Counted from the stretch's first letter, positions 40,917 through 49,960 are shown. The stretch: DNA of 50,821 bases from Sphingomonadales bacterium (GCA_016872175.1 VHBA01000013.1:1-50821), one strand, 5' to 3'. The notes: a model not told the origin generated them from the letters alone. A program made the numbers and translations.

Positions 40917-43900
40917 ATGAATGCCGATTTTAATGAACTTTACAAATCTTTAAACACCGAACAGAAACTCGCAGCAAACACCCTGGAGGGACCTGTAATG
41001 GTTATTGCAGGCCCGGGAACGGGTAAAACCCAGATTCTGGCTGTCAGAATCCTTAACATTCTCAATCAACCGGACAGCAGGCCGCAAGACATTTTGTGTT
41101 TAACCTACACCGATGCCGGTTCGTCTGCCATGCTGAATCGACTAAGTAAATTCATGGGGGCCGATGCCTACAAAGTCAACATTCACACTTTTCATGGTCT
41201 TTGCAACACCATCATCAAAGAAAATCCCGAATTGTTTTCCAAAGGAAACCTTCGGGTAATGGATGACCTTGACAAGCTGGAACTGCTGGACAGTTTGATT
41301 AGAACCATACCTTCAGGATCGGTGCTTCAAAATTTTCAGGAGCAACCGTATTATCTGAGAAAATCGCTTGAAAAAGTATTTAACCTTATGCAAAGCGAAA
41401 ACCTGGATATTGCTTTCTTTGAACAGGGTATTGATAAACTAAAGGATGAGGATTCCTTTAAGGAAGCATTTCCGGGTTTTGTTTACCAGAGGGTATCCGG
41501 TGATAATGTAAAGGGAGATTTAAAGCGGAAAGACTATGACACACACCTAAAAGAATGGCAAAAGCTACGCGAAGCGGCCGCTTTATTTCCAAAGTACCAG
41601 GAAATGAAAAAAGAGTCCGGGCTTTATGAATTCAGCGATATGCTTCAATGGGTTTTGAATGCTTTCAAAACAAACCCAGACCTGCTTATGACCTACCAGG
41701 AAAAATACCAGTATGTGCTTGTGGATGAATATCAGGATACTTCGGGCATACAAAATGAATTGTTGTATGAGCTGATTTCTTTCTGGGAAGAAAACCCTAA
41801 CTGTTTTGTGGTGGGTGACGATGATCAAAGCATTTATGCTTTTCAAGGGGCCAGGGTTAGCAATATGATGGATTTTGCTAAACGCTATGAGCAAAACATC
41901 ACCAAAATTGTGCTTACCCAAAACTATCGCAGCACTCAGATAGTGCTTGATGGGGCAAAAACACTGATTGAGAACAATAAAAAAAGACTGGTCAATACAT
42001 TTTCCGAATTAAGCAAAGACCTGACCGCCTCGGGTGATAACTGTCATTACGAGCCTATTCCCATTCATTATCACGCCTATAAAAATCGTTTTCATGAAGC
42101 ACTCGGCATCTGCAACCAGATTGCAGCACTAACAGACGCAGGCTGTGCACCAGACGAGATAGCCGTTATTTACCCAAAACATAAAATTGCGGATGAACTC
42201 GCCGACATTTTATTGCAGAAAGAGGTTCCCTTTACGCTTGCACGCAGTGTAGATATTCTGCAGGAACCGCTGATTATTCAATTGCAGGGATGGCTTCAGT
42301 ATTTAGCCAGTGAACTTGAAGTTCCTCACAAAGGGGAATATCTGATTTATACTTTGCTGCATTATCCGCTGTATGATATAGCACCATTTGAAGTATCGAA
42401 GATTGCGACTGAAATTTATTCAAGGCGACATGAGAAACTAAAGTGGCGTGATTTTCTGGCGGAATACATCCATCAAAATCCAGAGCCATTGCCGGCAGGG
42501 ACCCAAAGTCGTGAAGCACTGAGAAAGCTATGGAATCAGGCAGAGGAATGGATTAAAAAAGCGGCGGGTATGACGGTTCCGCAGCTGATCCAAGAGGTTA
42601 TTTCTAAGGGTGGTTTTTTGAAAATGGCCATGCAAAGCGAACAGCGGGAATGGTACATGGAACAACTTCACACATTCTTAAGCCATGCCATTGCGGCCAA
42701 TCAAAAGAATCCGTACCTCACCCTCACCCAATACATGGAAGCATTGGACAAAATGAAGCGGAATGAAATCGCCATCCGACTTGAAAAAAGAATTGGCAGC
42801 AAATCCGGGGTGGTTTTAACCACAGCCCACAGCAGCAAAGGGCTGGAATACCGCCATGTTTTTATCATCGGCTGCGAAGAAGAATCCTGGGACAAAGACC
42901 GAAGCAGTTCACTTCCCTATAAAATCAAATCTTTTTTTCAGGGTTTGAAGCATTCAGTTAAAGACCAAAACGAGGAGGATGCTGACAAAGAAGAAAGACG
43001 CAGATTGTTTTATGTGGCCATGACACGTGCCAAAGAATCCCTGCATTTAAGCTGGGGGAACGAAAAAATCAGTGCGAAGACCACATTGCAGAAAAAAAGC
43101 AAGTTTCTACAAGAACTGATTGGTAAAAATGAAATAGCTGAGATCGAGCTTGATAAAATGGATTTGATTTTGGCCGAATCGCAATTACTGACCAGGGTTG
43201 CACAGCCCATATTGAAAATAGAAGATACCGAGTGGTTAAATCAGCAATTGCAGGATTTTACCTTTTCTCCGTCTACCCTCTACGATATTCTGGAATGTGG
43301 TTTGCGTTTTTACTTTGGCCGTATGGTGCGGGTACCGTCTGCTCCCAGTGCAGCATTAGGTTACGGATCGGCTGTTCATAATACACTATGGAAAACTGTG
43401 GATGTAGGGCATCCACAGCAGCAATGGCCGGATGAATCTGCATTTCTTGCACTTTTTGAAACTGAATTATTCAAGCAAAGAGGGGCTTTCACCCCGGCAG
43501 GATACCAGCTGAAATTGGACCAGGGCCGTGAGCGTCTGCCTCAATACTACCGCTCCAGGTTACCCATCTGGCAATCGGATAAAGGCAAGGGAATCATTCT
43601 TGAAAAATGGCTGGAGTCCAGTATTGATGGTATAAAAATCGGTGGGAAGGCCGACAAAATCATCGTTGAAAACGATCAGGTAATTGTGATAGACTACAAA
43701 ACCGGAAAACCGGAAAATGCCGACGCATCGTTCAGCCCGCCAACCCAGGATAGTCTTGACAAAGGCAAATTACCGCCAAAATATTGGTTTCAGCTGGGTA
43801 TGTACATGTTGATTGTAAATTATTATACCGAAAGGAACTGGAATGGCATTGCTGCCAAGATTGATGCGGTGGAACAGGATGAGAAAAAAGAATTCCCCAC

Positions 43901-44087
43901 TTTCACTCAGTATTATGACAGTGAAGATCTTGCATTGCTGAAAGATTATCTGATTGCAGGCAATCAAAAGCTACGCAGTTTGGAGTTCCTGAAAGGCTGT
44001 GGCAGTGAAGATTGTGAATGGTGTCAATTTGCAAAATCAACCGGTCAGGCCATTTTGCCCGAATCCTTGCAAGACGAAGAAGATTAA
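40917..44087 (+). CDS. UvrD-type helicase with C-terminal PD-(D/E)XK nuclease and Fe-S cysteines
   Basis: 1056 residues from ATG 40917. Superfamily 1A helicase motifs in order: Walker A AGPGTGKT (31-38), II DEYQDT (270-275), III GDDDQSIYAFQGA (near 300), IV LTQNYRST, V TAHSSKGLEYRHVFI (near 636), VI RRLFYVAMTRAKESL (near 694). A nuclease domain follows, with GYGSAVHNTLW, GGKADKI (near 908) and VIDYKTGK (near 923). Cysteines ECGLRFYF (near 793) plus C-x5-C-x2-C in GCGSEDCEWC (near 1030) form the set that binds a [4Fe-4S] cluster in AddB-type nucleases. Probably a one-protein counterpart of AddA/AddB acting in DNA repair or recombination. It converges on rnc and shares a TTAA with it as stop codons. 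Confidence 0.92.
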   Translation: MNADFNELYKSLNTEQKLAANTLEGPVMVIAGPGTGKTQILAVRILNILNQPDSRPQDILCLTYTDAGSSAMLNRLSKFMGADAYKVNIHTFHGLCNTIIKENPELFSKGNLRVMDDLDKLELLDSLIRTIPSGSVLQNFQEQPYYLRKSLEKVFNLMQSENLDIAFFEQGIDKLKDEDSFKEAFPGFVYQRVSGDNVKGDLKRKDYDTHLKEWQKLREAAALFPKYQEMKKESGLYEFSDMLQWVLNAFKTNPDLLMTYQEKYQYVLVDEYQDTSGIQNELLYELISFWEENPNCFVVGDDDQSIYAFQGARVSNMMDFAKRYEQNITKIVLTQNYRSTQIVLDGAKTLIENNKKRLVNTFSELSKDLTASGDNCHYEPIPIHYHAYKNRFHEALGICNQIAALTDAGCAPDEIAVIYPKHKIADELADILLQKEVPFTLARSVDILQEPLIIQLQGWLQYLASELEVPHKGEYLIYTLLHYPLYDIAPFEVSKIATEIYSRRHEKLKWRDFLAEYIHQNPEPLPAGTQSREALRKLWNQAEEWIKKAAGMTVPQLIQEVISKGGFLKMAMQSEQREWYMEQLHTFLSHAIAANQKNPYLTLTQYMEALDKMKRNEIAIRLEKRIGSKSGVVLTTAHSSKGLEYRHVFIIGCEEESWDKDRSSSLPYKIKSFFQGLKHSVKDQNEEDADKEERRRLFYVAMTRAKESLHLSWGNEKISAKTTLQKKSKFLQELIGKNEIAEIELDKMDLILAESQLLTRVAQPILKIEDTEWLNQQLQDFTFSPSTLYDILECGLRFYFGRMVRVPSAPSAALGYGSAVHNTLWKTVDVGHPQQQWPDESAFLALFETELFKQRGAFTPAGYQLKLDQGRERLPQYYRSRLPIWQSDKGKGIILEKWLESSIDGIKIGGKADKIIVENDQVIVIDYKTGKPENADASFSPPTQDSLDKGKLPPKYWFQLGMYMLIVNYYTERNWNGIAAKIDAVEQDEKKEFPTFTQYYDSEDLALLKDYLIAGNQKLRSLEFLKGCGSEDCEWCQFAKSTGQAILPESLQDEED

Positions 44088-44809
44088 TCCTGAATCTGAA
44101 GCGTTCGGCAAGCTTTTTCGCAACAAAGCTCTTCAGCCTTTTTTCGGCTGAGATTTTTATCGGAAGCAACTACTTCATCATCAATCAAAACAGATACCAC
44201 ATACAGATCTTTTCTGCCGTGGGTGTCTGTTTTGTGCTTCCATGACACTGTCTTTTTTTGCTGCTGTGCCCATTTCAACAAAACGGCCTTGTAGCTGATG
44301 GTCGTATTCATCAGTTTTTCCAGGTCTAGGTACTGACCTATCAGTCTTTGGGTAATAAACGTTTTGGATTTGCTGTAACCATGATCCAGATATAATGCAC
44401 CTATCAGGGCCTCCATTGCATTGCCAGCTATAGACTTTACTGCGGTTGGATGCTTCAACAGCTCAGGTTTTAAATTCATCAGTTGAATTAATCCCAGTCT
44501 GTTGGCGAGATAACTCATTTGCTCACGGTTAACCACCCTCATGCGCATTTCGGTAAGAAAACCCTCCTGTTTCGACGGATAACGCATAAAAAGCATTTCA
44601 GCCACTACTGCATCGAGTATGGCATCGCCCAAAAACTCGAGGCGTTCATTATCCGAAATACTTTTTTCGGATTTGTCGGCATTATTTACTGAAGAATGCC
44701 TTAATGCCTCCCGATAAATTGCGAGCCTATGGGGCTTAAGACCGGTGAGCCGGTAAATCTGATCTGAAAATCTTTTGGAATCTGAAGATAAAAAAAGCCG
44801 TACTGCCAA
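44084..44809 (-). CDS. rnc: ribonuclease III
   Basis: Cleaves double-stranded RNA in rRNA and mRNA processing. 241 residues, with a helical nuclease domain carrying the family signature NERLEFLGDAILDAVVAEMLF (near 55-75) and ALRHSSVNN before it, then a C-terminal double-stranded RNA-binding domain (ILLKWAQQQKKTVSWKHKTD-type start, SRKKAEELCCEKACRTL end). Start: TTG 44809, 8 bases after the fabF stop; no ATG gives a complete N-terminus. It belongs to the acpP-fabF-rnc operon typical of the phylum. The stop lies in the same TTAA as the stop of the helicase. Confidence 0.96.
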   Translation of the reverse strand: MAVRLFLSSDSKRFSDQIYRLTGLKPHRLAIYREALRHSSVNNADKSEKSISDNERLEFLGDAILDAVVAEMLFMRYPSKQEGFLTEMRMRVVNREQMSYLANRLGLIQLMNLKPELLKHPTAVKSIAGNAMEALIGALYLDHGYSKSKTFITQRLIGQYLDLEKLMNTTISYKAVLLKWAQQQKKTVSWKHKTDTHGRKDLYVVSVLIDDEVVASDKNLSRKKAEELCCEKACRTLQIQD

Positions 44810-44817
44810 CGTTGGAA

Positions 44818-46071
44818 TCAGTCTTCGTACCGTTTAAAAATAACGGAAGCATTGTGTCCGCCGAAGCCGAAAGTATTGCTAAGCGCTGCCCTCACATCGC
44901 GCTTTTGAGGCTTGTGAAAGGTAAGATTAAGCCCTGCATCAATTTCCGGATCATCAGTAAAATGATTGATGGTGGGTGGAACAATACCTTCTTTTATAGC
45001 AAGAATTGAGGCTACTGCTTCAATGGCACCTGCACCGCCGAGAAGATGACCGGTCATACTTTTCGTACTGCTTATGTTGAGGTTGTAGGCATGCTCCCCA
45101 AAAACACCCAAAATAGCTTTTGTCTCGGCTATATCACCAAGTGGTGTGCTTGTTCCGTGTACATTGATATAATCAACTTCGTCGGCAGACATACCTGCAT
45201 CTTCCAAAGCCTGTTTCATTACGTTTTTGGCCCCAAGTCCTTCTGGATGAGGCGCTGTAATGTGGTAGGCATCTGCGGTCATTCCGCCGCCTACAAGTTC
45301 TGCATAAATTTTAGCACCGCGGGCTTTCGCATGTTCAAGATCTTCAAGAATGATGGCTGCGCCACCTTCGCCCAGAACAAAACCATCGCGGTCTTTGTCA
45401 AACGGACGGGATGCAGTTGCATAATCATCATTTCTTTCTGACAGGGCTTTCATGTTACTGAAACCACCCATCGCTGGCTCGTTTACACAAGCCTCACTGC
45501 CGCCAGTTACCATAACATCTGCCTTACCCAGGCGAATGAGGTTAAATGCATCAATGATACTGTGCGTGGCTGTTGCGCAAGCTGAAACTGTGGCATAATT
45601 GGGGCCGCGAAACCCGTGTTTAATGCTGATATAACCCGAGGCTATATCGATAATCATTTTGGGAATAAAGAAAGGAGAAAAACGCGGAGTACCATCTCCT
45701 TTAGCATAATCCACCACTTCATTGAAGAAGGTGGTGAGACCGCCAATTCCCGAACCCCAGATAACGCCAACGCGGTCGGGATTAAAGGATTGTTGTAACA
45801 GGCCTGAATCCAGTATGGCCTCATCGGCTACCACAACACCAAAATGGGTAAAGGGATCCATTTTTCTGGCTTCCTTTCTGTCCATATACTGGGTTATGTC
45901 AAAATTCTTCACCTCGCAGGCAAAGCGAACTTTAAATAATGTGGTATCAAAACGTGTAATTGGGGCGGAACCTGAAACACCGTTCAGGAGCCCATCCCAA
46001 TAAGCATCAAGCGTATTGCCGACGGGTGTAAGAGCACCCATGCCGGTTACAACAACCCTTCTGAGTTGCAT
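44818..46071 (-). CDS. fabF: beta-ketoacyl-ACP synthase II
   Basis: Elongates fatty acyl chains with malonyl-ACP. 417 residues, normal length. The thiolase-fold catalytic triad is visible: Cys in VSACATATHSIIDAF (near 165), His in VNVHGTSTPLGD (near 305) and His in KSMTGHLLGGAGAIEA (near 340). The N-terminus MQLRRVVVTGMGALTPVG is typical. It lies 5 bases after the acpP stop, in the classic acpP-fabF-rnc unit. Confidence 0.97.
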   Translation of the reverse strand: MQLRRVVVTGMGALTPVGNTLDAYWDGLLNGVSGSAPITRFDTTLFKVRFACEVKNFDITQYMDRKEARKMDPFTHFGVVVADEAILDSGLLQQSFNPDRVGVIWGSGIGGLTTFFNEVVDYAKGDGTPRFSPFFIPKMIIDIASGYISIKHGFRGPNYATVSACATATHSIIDAFNLIRLGKADVMVTGGSEACVNEPAMGGFSNMKALSERNDDYATASRPFDKDRDGFVLGEGGAAIILEDLEHAKARGAKIYAELVGGGMTADAYHITAPHPEGLGAKNVMKQALEDAGMSADEVDYINVHGTSTPLGDIAETKAILGVFGEHAYNLNISSTKSMTGHLLGGAGAIEAVASILAIKEGIVPPTINHFTDDPEIDAGLNLTFHKPQKRDVRAALSNTFGFGGHNASVIFKRYED

Positions 46072-46076
46072 GAATT

Positions 46077-46313
46077 TTACTTTTTGTTTTCTTCGATGTA
46101 ACGAATGGCTTCACCCACAGACTGAATTTTTTCAGCCTGATCATCGGGGATGCTGATATCGAATTCTTTTTCGAACTCCATAATCAGTTCAACGGTGTCA
46201 AGCGAGTCTGCACCCAGATCATTGGTGAAACTGGCTTCGTGGGTTACTTCTGATTCTTCTACGCCAAGCTTATCTACGATGATAGCTTTAACTTTGGTTG
46301 CGATTTCTGACAT
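46077..46313 (-). CDS. acpP: acyl carrier protein
   Basis: 78 residues; carries growing acyl chains on 4'-phosphopantetheine attached to Ser37 in the [10 protein letters not shown] motif. Acidic, four-helix pattern, full length. First gene of the acpP-fabF-rnc operon. The start region has no clear Shine-Dalgarno sequence; an imperfect TAnnTTTG-like element lies upstream. Confidence 0.98.
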   Translation of the reverse strand: MSEIATKVKAIIVDKLGVEESEVTHEASFTNDLGADSLDTVELIMEFEKEFDISIPDDQAEKIQSVGEAIRYIEENKK

Positions 46314-46378
46314 GTTTTTGTTATTTGGATTTGCGGTGCAAAATAAAACAATTTTTCACATACAAGGTATCAGGTTCT

Positions 46379-46386
46379 TAATTTTG
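46379..46386 (+). promoter_or_regulatory. TAnnTTTG promoter box flanked by a 7-bp inverted repeat
   Basis: TAATTTTG, 10 bases before ATG 46397. It lies inside the spacer of a perfect inverted repeat: AGGTTCT (46372-46378) and AGAACCT (46388-46394). The arrangement could be an operator around the promoter box, or chance. Confidence 0.5.
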
Positions 46387-46396
46387 CAGAACCTTT

Positions 46397-46852
46397 ATGC
46401 CTAAAAAGGAATATCTGGACTTTGATTTTGACGGTGTTGCATTCCGTGCAATAGCCGTGCACACTGCATTACCGCCTGCTCTTCTTGCGTGGCAGGCAGA
46501 CAGAATTCTGGGGACAAAGTTTTCGTTGCGACCTGATTCTTTTCCATTAATCACAAAAAAAGTCATTTCTGAACACACACAGTATTACTTTCGTGAAGAA
46601 GAATTCGGTGGTGAATGGTGGCTTCTGGAAAATCAGGGAACCCAAGGTTTACTCATGAACGTAAAACCTCAGCCTGACATGTTACTGATTGGCAGGGGCG
46701 GTGAGGATGAAACAAAAGGAACTGACTGGCCTGAAAAGCTCAAAGCAGTGCAAGGAATAGCCATGGTTTACCTGGTAAGTGATAAAGAGAAAAAAAAACT
46801 GACATGGATTACGTTTCTGGCGGAAAAGGTGAAAGAAAAGGAAAAAGATTAA
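46397..46852 (+). CDS. IPExxxVDY family protein
   Basis: 151 residues. Position next to pyk, the N-terminal KEYLDFDFDGVAFRAIAVHTALPPALLAWQADRILGTKF pattern, and the central EWWLLENQG stretch match the IPExxxVDY family of Bacteroidota, whose function is unknown. The motif that names the family is not kept; the corresponding place reads NVKPQPDMLLIG. The C-terminus is Lys/Glu-rich (KVKEKEKD). The end is 1 base from the pyk ATG, so the genes are cotranscribed. The assignment rests on context and partial similarity. Confidence 0.7.
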   Translation: MPKKEYLDFDFDGVAFRAIAVHTALPPALLAWQADRILGTKFSLRPDSFPLITKKVISEHTQYYFREEEFGGEWWLLENQGTQGLLMNVKPQPDMLLIGRGGEDETKGTDWPEKLKAVQGIAMVYLVSDKEKKKLTWITFLAEKVKEKEKD

Positions 46853-46853
46853 A

Positions 46854-48284
46854 ATGAACAAAAGTTTGTTTAACAAGACAAAAATTGTAGCTACGATTGG
46901 ACCTGCTACGCAGGAAGAAGAAATATTAAAAAGAATTATTGAAGCCGGAGTGGATGTTTGCCGGTTAAATTTTTCTCATGGTACCCATGAAGGGCATCTT
47001 ACTGTAATAGATCGTATACGTAAAATCAATAAGGAACTTGGAACCCATGTTTCTATCCTGATGGATCTTCAGGGTCCTAAATTGAGAATCGGCAAAGTAG
47101 ACGGTGAAATACAGCTAGTTGATGGACAAATCATAACAGTTACCACAGAAGAATGTATATCAACTGCGGAAAAACTATACGTAAGCTATACAAGACTGGC
47201 CCTGGACGCAAAGCCCGGAGAGCGGATTCTGCTAAACGACGGTAAAGTTGAACTGAAAGTTACGGAAATAATAAACCAAACACAACTGTGCGCTGCCGTG
47301 GTAGTGGGCGGTGTTCTCACCTCCAACAAAGGATTTAATCTGCCCGAAACACAGCTAACCGTGCCATCCCTCACTGAAAAAGACCTGAAGGATTTGAAAT
47401 TTGGTCTGCAGCAAAATATTGATTGGGTAGCATTATCCTTTGTGCGCAAGCCTGAAGACATTCTTGAGTTGAAGCAAATTATCGGGATGCATGAAAAAGA
47501 CACCCGTGTTATTGCAAAAATCGAAAAACCCGAGGCGGTCGAAAACATCAAAGAAATTGTGAAAGTTGCCGATGCCATCATGGTAGCTCGCGGTGATTTG
47601 GGTGTGGAAGTCCCGCTGCAAAGGGTTCCGCTCATTCAAAAAGATATTGTTGAAAAATGTATCCAGGCTGCCAAACCCGTTATCATTGCTACACAGATGA
47701 TGGAAAGCATGATTAACGACAGTATGCCTACCCGTGCTGAAATTAACGACGTAGCCAATGCTGTTTTGGATGGTGCAGATGCTGTTATGCTAAGTGCTGA
47801 AACCGGAGTAGGTAAATATCCGGTAAGGGTGGTTGAAGTGATGAGTAGCATTATTACTGACGTAGAAAAAGACAATCGTGTTTATTTCAAAGGGAAAAAA
47901 CCTGATAACTCGTCGCCCTCTTTTGCCAGCGATGAGGTTTGCTTCACTGCCGTGCGCATGAGCGACCACCTGGAAGCCAAAGCCATCGTAGCCATGACTC
48001 GCTCAGGATATACCGGATTCCGCGTTGCCAGCTATCGGCCAAAAGCCAGTGTTTTTATTTTTACGGATAATTACAGCCTGCTTACAAGGCTAAGCCTTGT
48101 TTGGGGGGTTCGGGGCTTTTATTATGATGAATATGTAAGCACGGACCAAACCTTTCAGGATGTGACCGATACACTAAAAAAAGAAAGAATTGTAAGGCCC
48201 GGTGATTGCATCATCAACTGTGCCAGTATGCCTATCCACAGAAAGCAACGCACCAATACGATTAAGGTGACGTTTGTGGATTAA
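46854..48284 (+). CDS. pyk: pyruvate kinase
   Basis: Catalyses phosphoenolpyruvate plus ADP to pyruvate plus ATP, the final ATP-forming step of glycolysis. 476 residues, normal for the bacterial enzyme. TKIVATIGPAT, NFSHG, the K-containing VIAKIEKPEAV catalytic block, MVARGDLGVEV and ATQMMESM are all present, and a C-terminal regulatory domain follows (FTAVRMSDHLEAKAIVAMTRSGYT). It follows the IPExxxVDY gene directly. The 3' end is 2 bases from the convergent gene at 48287. Confidence 0.98.
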   Translation: MNKSLFNKTKIVATIGPATQEEEILKRIIEAGVDVCRLNFSHGTHEGHLTVIDRIRKINKELGTHVSILMDLQGPKLRIGKVDGEIQLVDGQIITVTTEECISTAEKLYVSYTRLALDAKPGERILLNDGKVELKVTEIINQTQLCAAVVVGGVLTSNKGFNLPETQLTVPSLTEKDLKDLKFGLQQNIDWVALSFVRKPEDILELKQIIGMHEKDTRVIAKIEKPEAVENIKEIVKVADAIMVARGDLGVEVPLQRVPLIQKDIVEKCIQAAKPVIIATQMMESMINDSMPTRAEINDVANAVLDGADAVMLSAETGVGKYPVRVVEVMSSIITDVEKDNRVYFKGKKPDNSSPSFASDEVCFTAVRMSDHLEAKAIVAMTRSGYTGFRVASYRPKASVFIFTDNYSLLTRLSLVWGVRGFYYDEYVSTDQTFQDVTDTLKKERIVRPGDCIINCASMPIHRKQRTNTIKVTFVD

Positions 48285-48286
48285 GG

Positions 48287-48748
48287 TTATTTCTTCTTAA
48301 ACATATTAAACATGCCTCCCATTTTCCCCATGAGGCCGAGCATGCCACTGTCTAAACCCAGAAACTTTAGTACACCAGATGTATCGTTGCTGTAACCACC
48401 GGAAACAAACCGCTCGCGAAGCCCCTTAAGAGCACATGCCAACGCACTTGTAGCCAATTGTCTTTTGCGTTCCGCATCCCAGTCCAGGGCATAATAGCTG
48501 TCGGCACACTTCTGAATTAGCTCCTCATAGTATGTGCTGTTGCGGAGAGCATCTTCTCCACCTTTCACAATTTCCTGCATTTCCTGGATTTTACCACTCA
48601 TGGCAAGACCTTGTATGTAGGCCATTGCAGCCTGCGTGGTTATATCAAAATGGGCTTCGCTCTGACTTTCAGAAAAACCAAATTCATGACCGTGACGCAA
48701 GTGAAATTCTTTACGAATTTCGATTAAATGTTCCTGTAATTTTTGCAT
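48287..48748 (-). CDS. conserved protein of unknown function
   Basis: 153 residues. Mostly helical, starting MQKLQEHLIEIRKEFHLRHGHEFGFSES and ending in a hydrophobic Gly/Met-rich segment (DSGMLGLMGKMGGMFNMFKKK) that may bind a partner or membrane. No family identified and no catalytic motif. ATG 48748 has no good ribosome-binding site, which is normal for this phylum. The stop is 2 bases from the convergent pyk stop. Confidence 0.7.
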   Translation of the reverse strand: MQKLQEHLIEIRKEFHLRHGHEFGFSESQSEAHFDITTQAAMAYIQGLAMSGKIQEMQEIVKGGEDALRNSTYYEELIQKCADSYYALDWDAERKRQLATSALACALKGLRERFVSGGYSNDTSGVLKFLGLDSGMLGLMGKMGGMFNMFKKK

Positions 48749-48769
48749 ACTAGATGCAAATTTCGGTGC

Positions 48770-49501
48770 TTATACCCGTTTTATGCAAGACAATGCATGC
48801 GTATTTTGTCCTGTTTCACTGTTTTTGATGCCGGCCTCAGTTAAAAAATCTATCCTTACCTTTCCGCTGGCATGAATGATGTGGTTATCTGACAGCACAA
48901 TACCGACGTGCGTAATTTTTCCGTCTTTTTCAAAAAAGGCAAGGTCACCACTCTTTTTTTCTGAATAAGAAACCTTATTTCCTTCATTTGCCTGTTGTGA
49001 AGCATCGCGGGGCAACTTTTTATCCAGAATCCCAAATACAACCTGAACCAGTCCGCTGCAATCAATACCCCATACACTGCGCCCACCCCAAAGATAAGGT
49101 GTGTGCAAAAACAACATTGACAGACCGGCTGCGTCTGCATTTTCAGGCTCAAACGCACGGGCATCAGAATAGCGAAAATCACTTCCACTGAGGTTGCACT
49201 CCAAATCATTGGGGATAATTGAGCCGGGCGATAAATCGATCCGACCTGTTGAATTCTGCATTACGGCGCCATGCACAGCCACCTTCCGAATCCATTCCGT
49301 GAAAATTACTGAAGCCGGCCTGAGATAACTTAGTGGAATCCAGCCCTTATATTCATCGTGATTGCATGACACGTTAATCCATTCGCCCTTTTCCTCTATG
49401 AGCGAGCAGGTTTCCCCAAACAACAAACTACTTACCATTTCCGAAGCGGAAGATGCTTCAGATCGCACCGGAACCCACGATTGCGTACAGATAAATTGCA
49501 T
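48770..49501 (-). CDS. NlpC/P60 family cysteine peptidase with SH3-like domain
   Basis: 243 residues. The N-terminal bacterial SH3-like region (PVRSEASSASEMVSSLLFGETCSLIEEKGEWINVSC) is followed by an NlpC/P60 (C40) domain with Cys148 (WGIDCSGLVQVVF), His198 (ITHVGIVL) and His210 (HIIHASG). It resembles YkfC-type endopeptidases, which cut gamma-D-Glu-diaminopimelate bonds of cell-wall peptides. No signal peptide is evident, so it may recycle muropeptides in the cytoplasm. All catalytic residues are present. Confidence 0.9.
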   Translation of the reverse strand: MQFICTQSWVPVRSEASSASEMVSSLLFGETCSLIEEKGEWINVSCNHDEYKGWIPLSYLRPASVIFTEWIRKVAVHGAVMQNSTGRIDLSPGSIIPNDLECNLSGSDFRYSDARAFEPENADAAGLSMLFLHTPYLWGGRSVWGIDCSGLVQVVFGILDKKLPRDASQQANEGNKVSYSEKKSGDLAFFEKDGKITHVGIVLSDNHIIHASGKVRIDFLTEAGIKNSETGQNTHALSCIKRV

Positions 49502-49552
49502 AGTTCAAAATTGATAAAGAATCTTCAAACTTGGTATGAAAAAAAATAATAA

Positions 49553-49900
49553 TTACAGATGAAGTCGCTCCTTGCGGTCCAGTAAAACTTCTTTACTTTC
49601 TACATGGTCAGGATCGGGCACACAGCAATCTACCGGGCACACTGCGGCACACTGCGGTTCTTCATGAAAACCCGTGCATTCGGTACATTTATCCGGTACA
49701 ATAAAATATACTTCGCTGCTGATAGGCGCAAACTTTTCGTTTGCATCCACTATCCTGCCGTCCGCCATGGTAAACGAACCCTTTACACCAGTTCCTTGGG
49801 ATATTGTCCATTCAAGACCCGCTTCATATATCGCGTTATTTGGGCATTCCGGCTCACAAGCTCCGCAATTGATACATTCATCGGTTATAATTATTGCCAT
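49553..49900 (-). CDS. ferredoxin with two [4Fe-4S] clusters
   Basis: 115 residues from ATG 49900, chosen because the start leads straight into the first cluster motif ([20 protein letters not shown]) and a TAnnTTTG box lies 9 bases upstream. The second set of cysteines is [18 protein letters not shown], followed by VDCCV. This two-cluster form with a longer middle segment (about 30 residues) is common in Bacteroidota. A small electron carrier; the partner is not shown here. Confidence 0.93.
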   Translation of the reverse strand: MAIIITDECINCGACEPECPNNAIYEAGLEWTISQGTGVKGSFTMADGRIVDANEKFAPISSEVYFIVPDKCTECTGFHEEPQCAAVCPVDCCVPDPDHVESKEVLLDRKERLHL

Positions 49901-49909
49901 AATGTGCTG

Positions 49910-49917
49910 CAAAATTA
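49910..49917 (-). promoter_or_regulatory. TAnnTTTG promoter box for the ferredoxin gene
   Basis: TAATTTTG on the minus strand, 9 bases before ATG 49900. Supports the short start and a leader of about four bases. Confidence 0.6.
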
Positions 49918-49960
49918 CAACACTTGCGTATTTTCGAGCACCCATTCTAAAACTATTCCG

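Noticed and set aside
40917-44087. Anti-phage defence helicase-nuclease
   Set aside because: It is a lone gene between housekeeping operons with an AddB-like Fe-S nuclease layout; repair is the simpler reading.
49604-49960. N-terminal extension of the phosphoesterase reading frame
   Set aside because: It runs antisense through the ferredoxin gene; the family-like start is ATG 49961.
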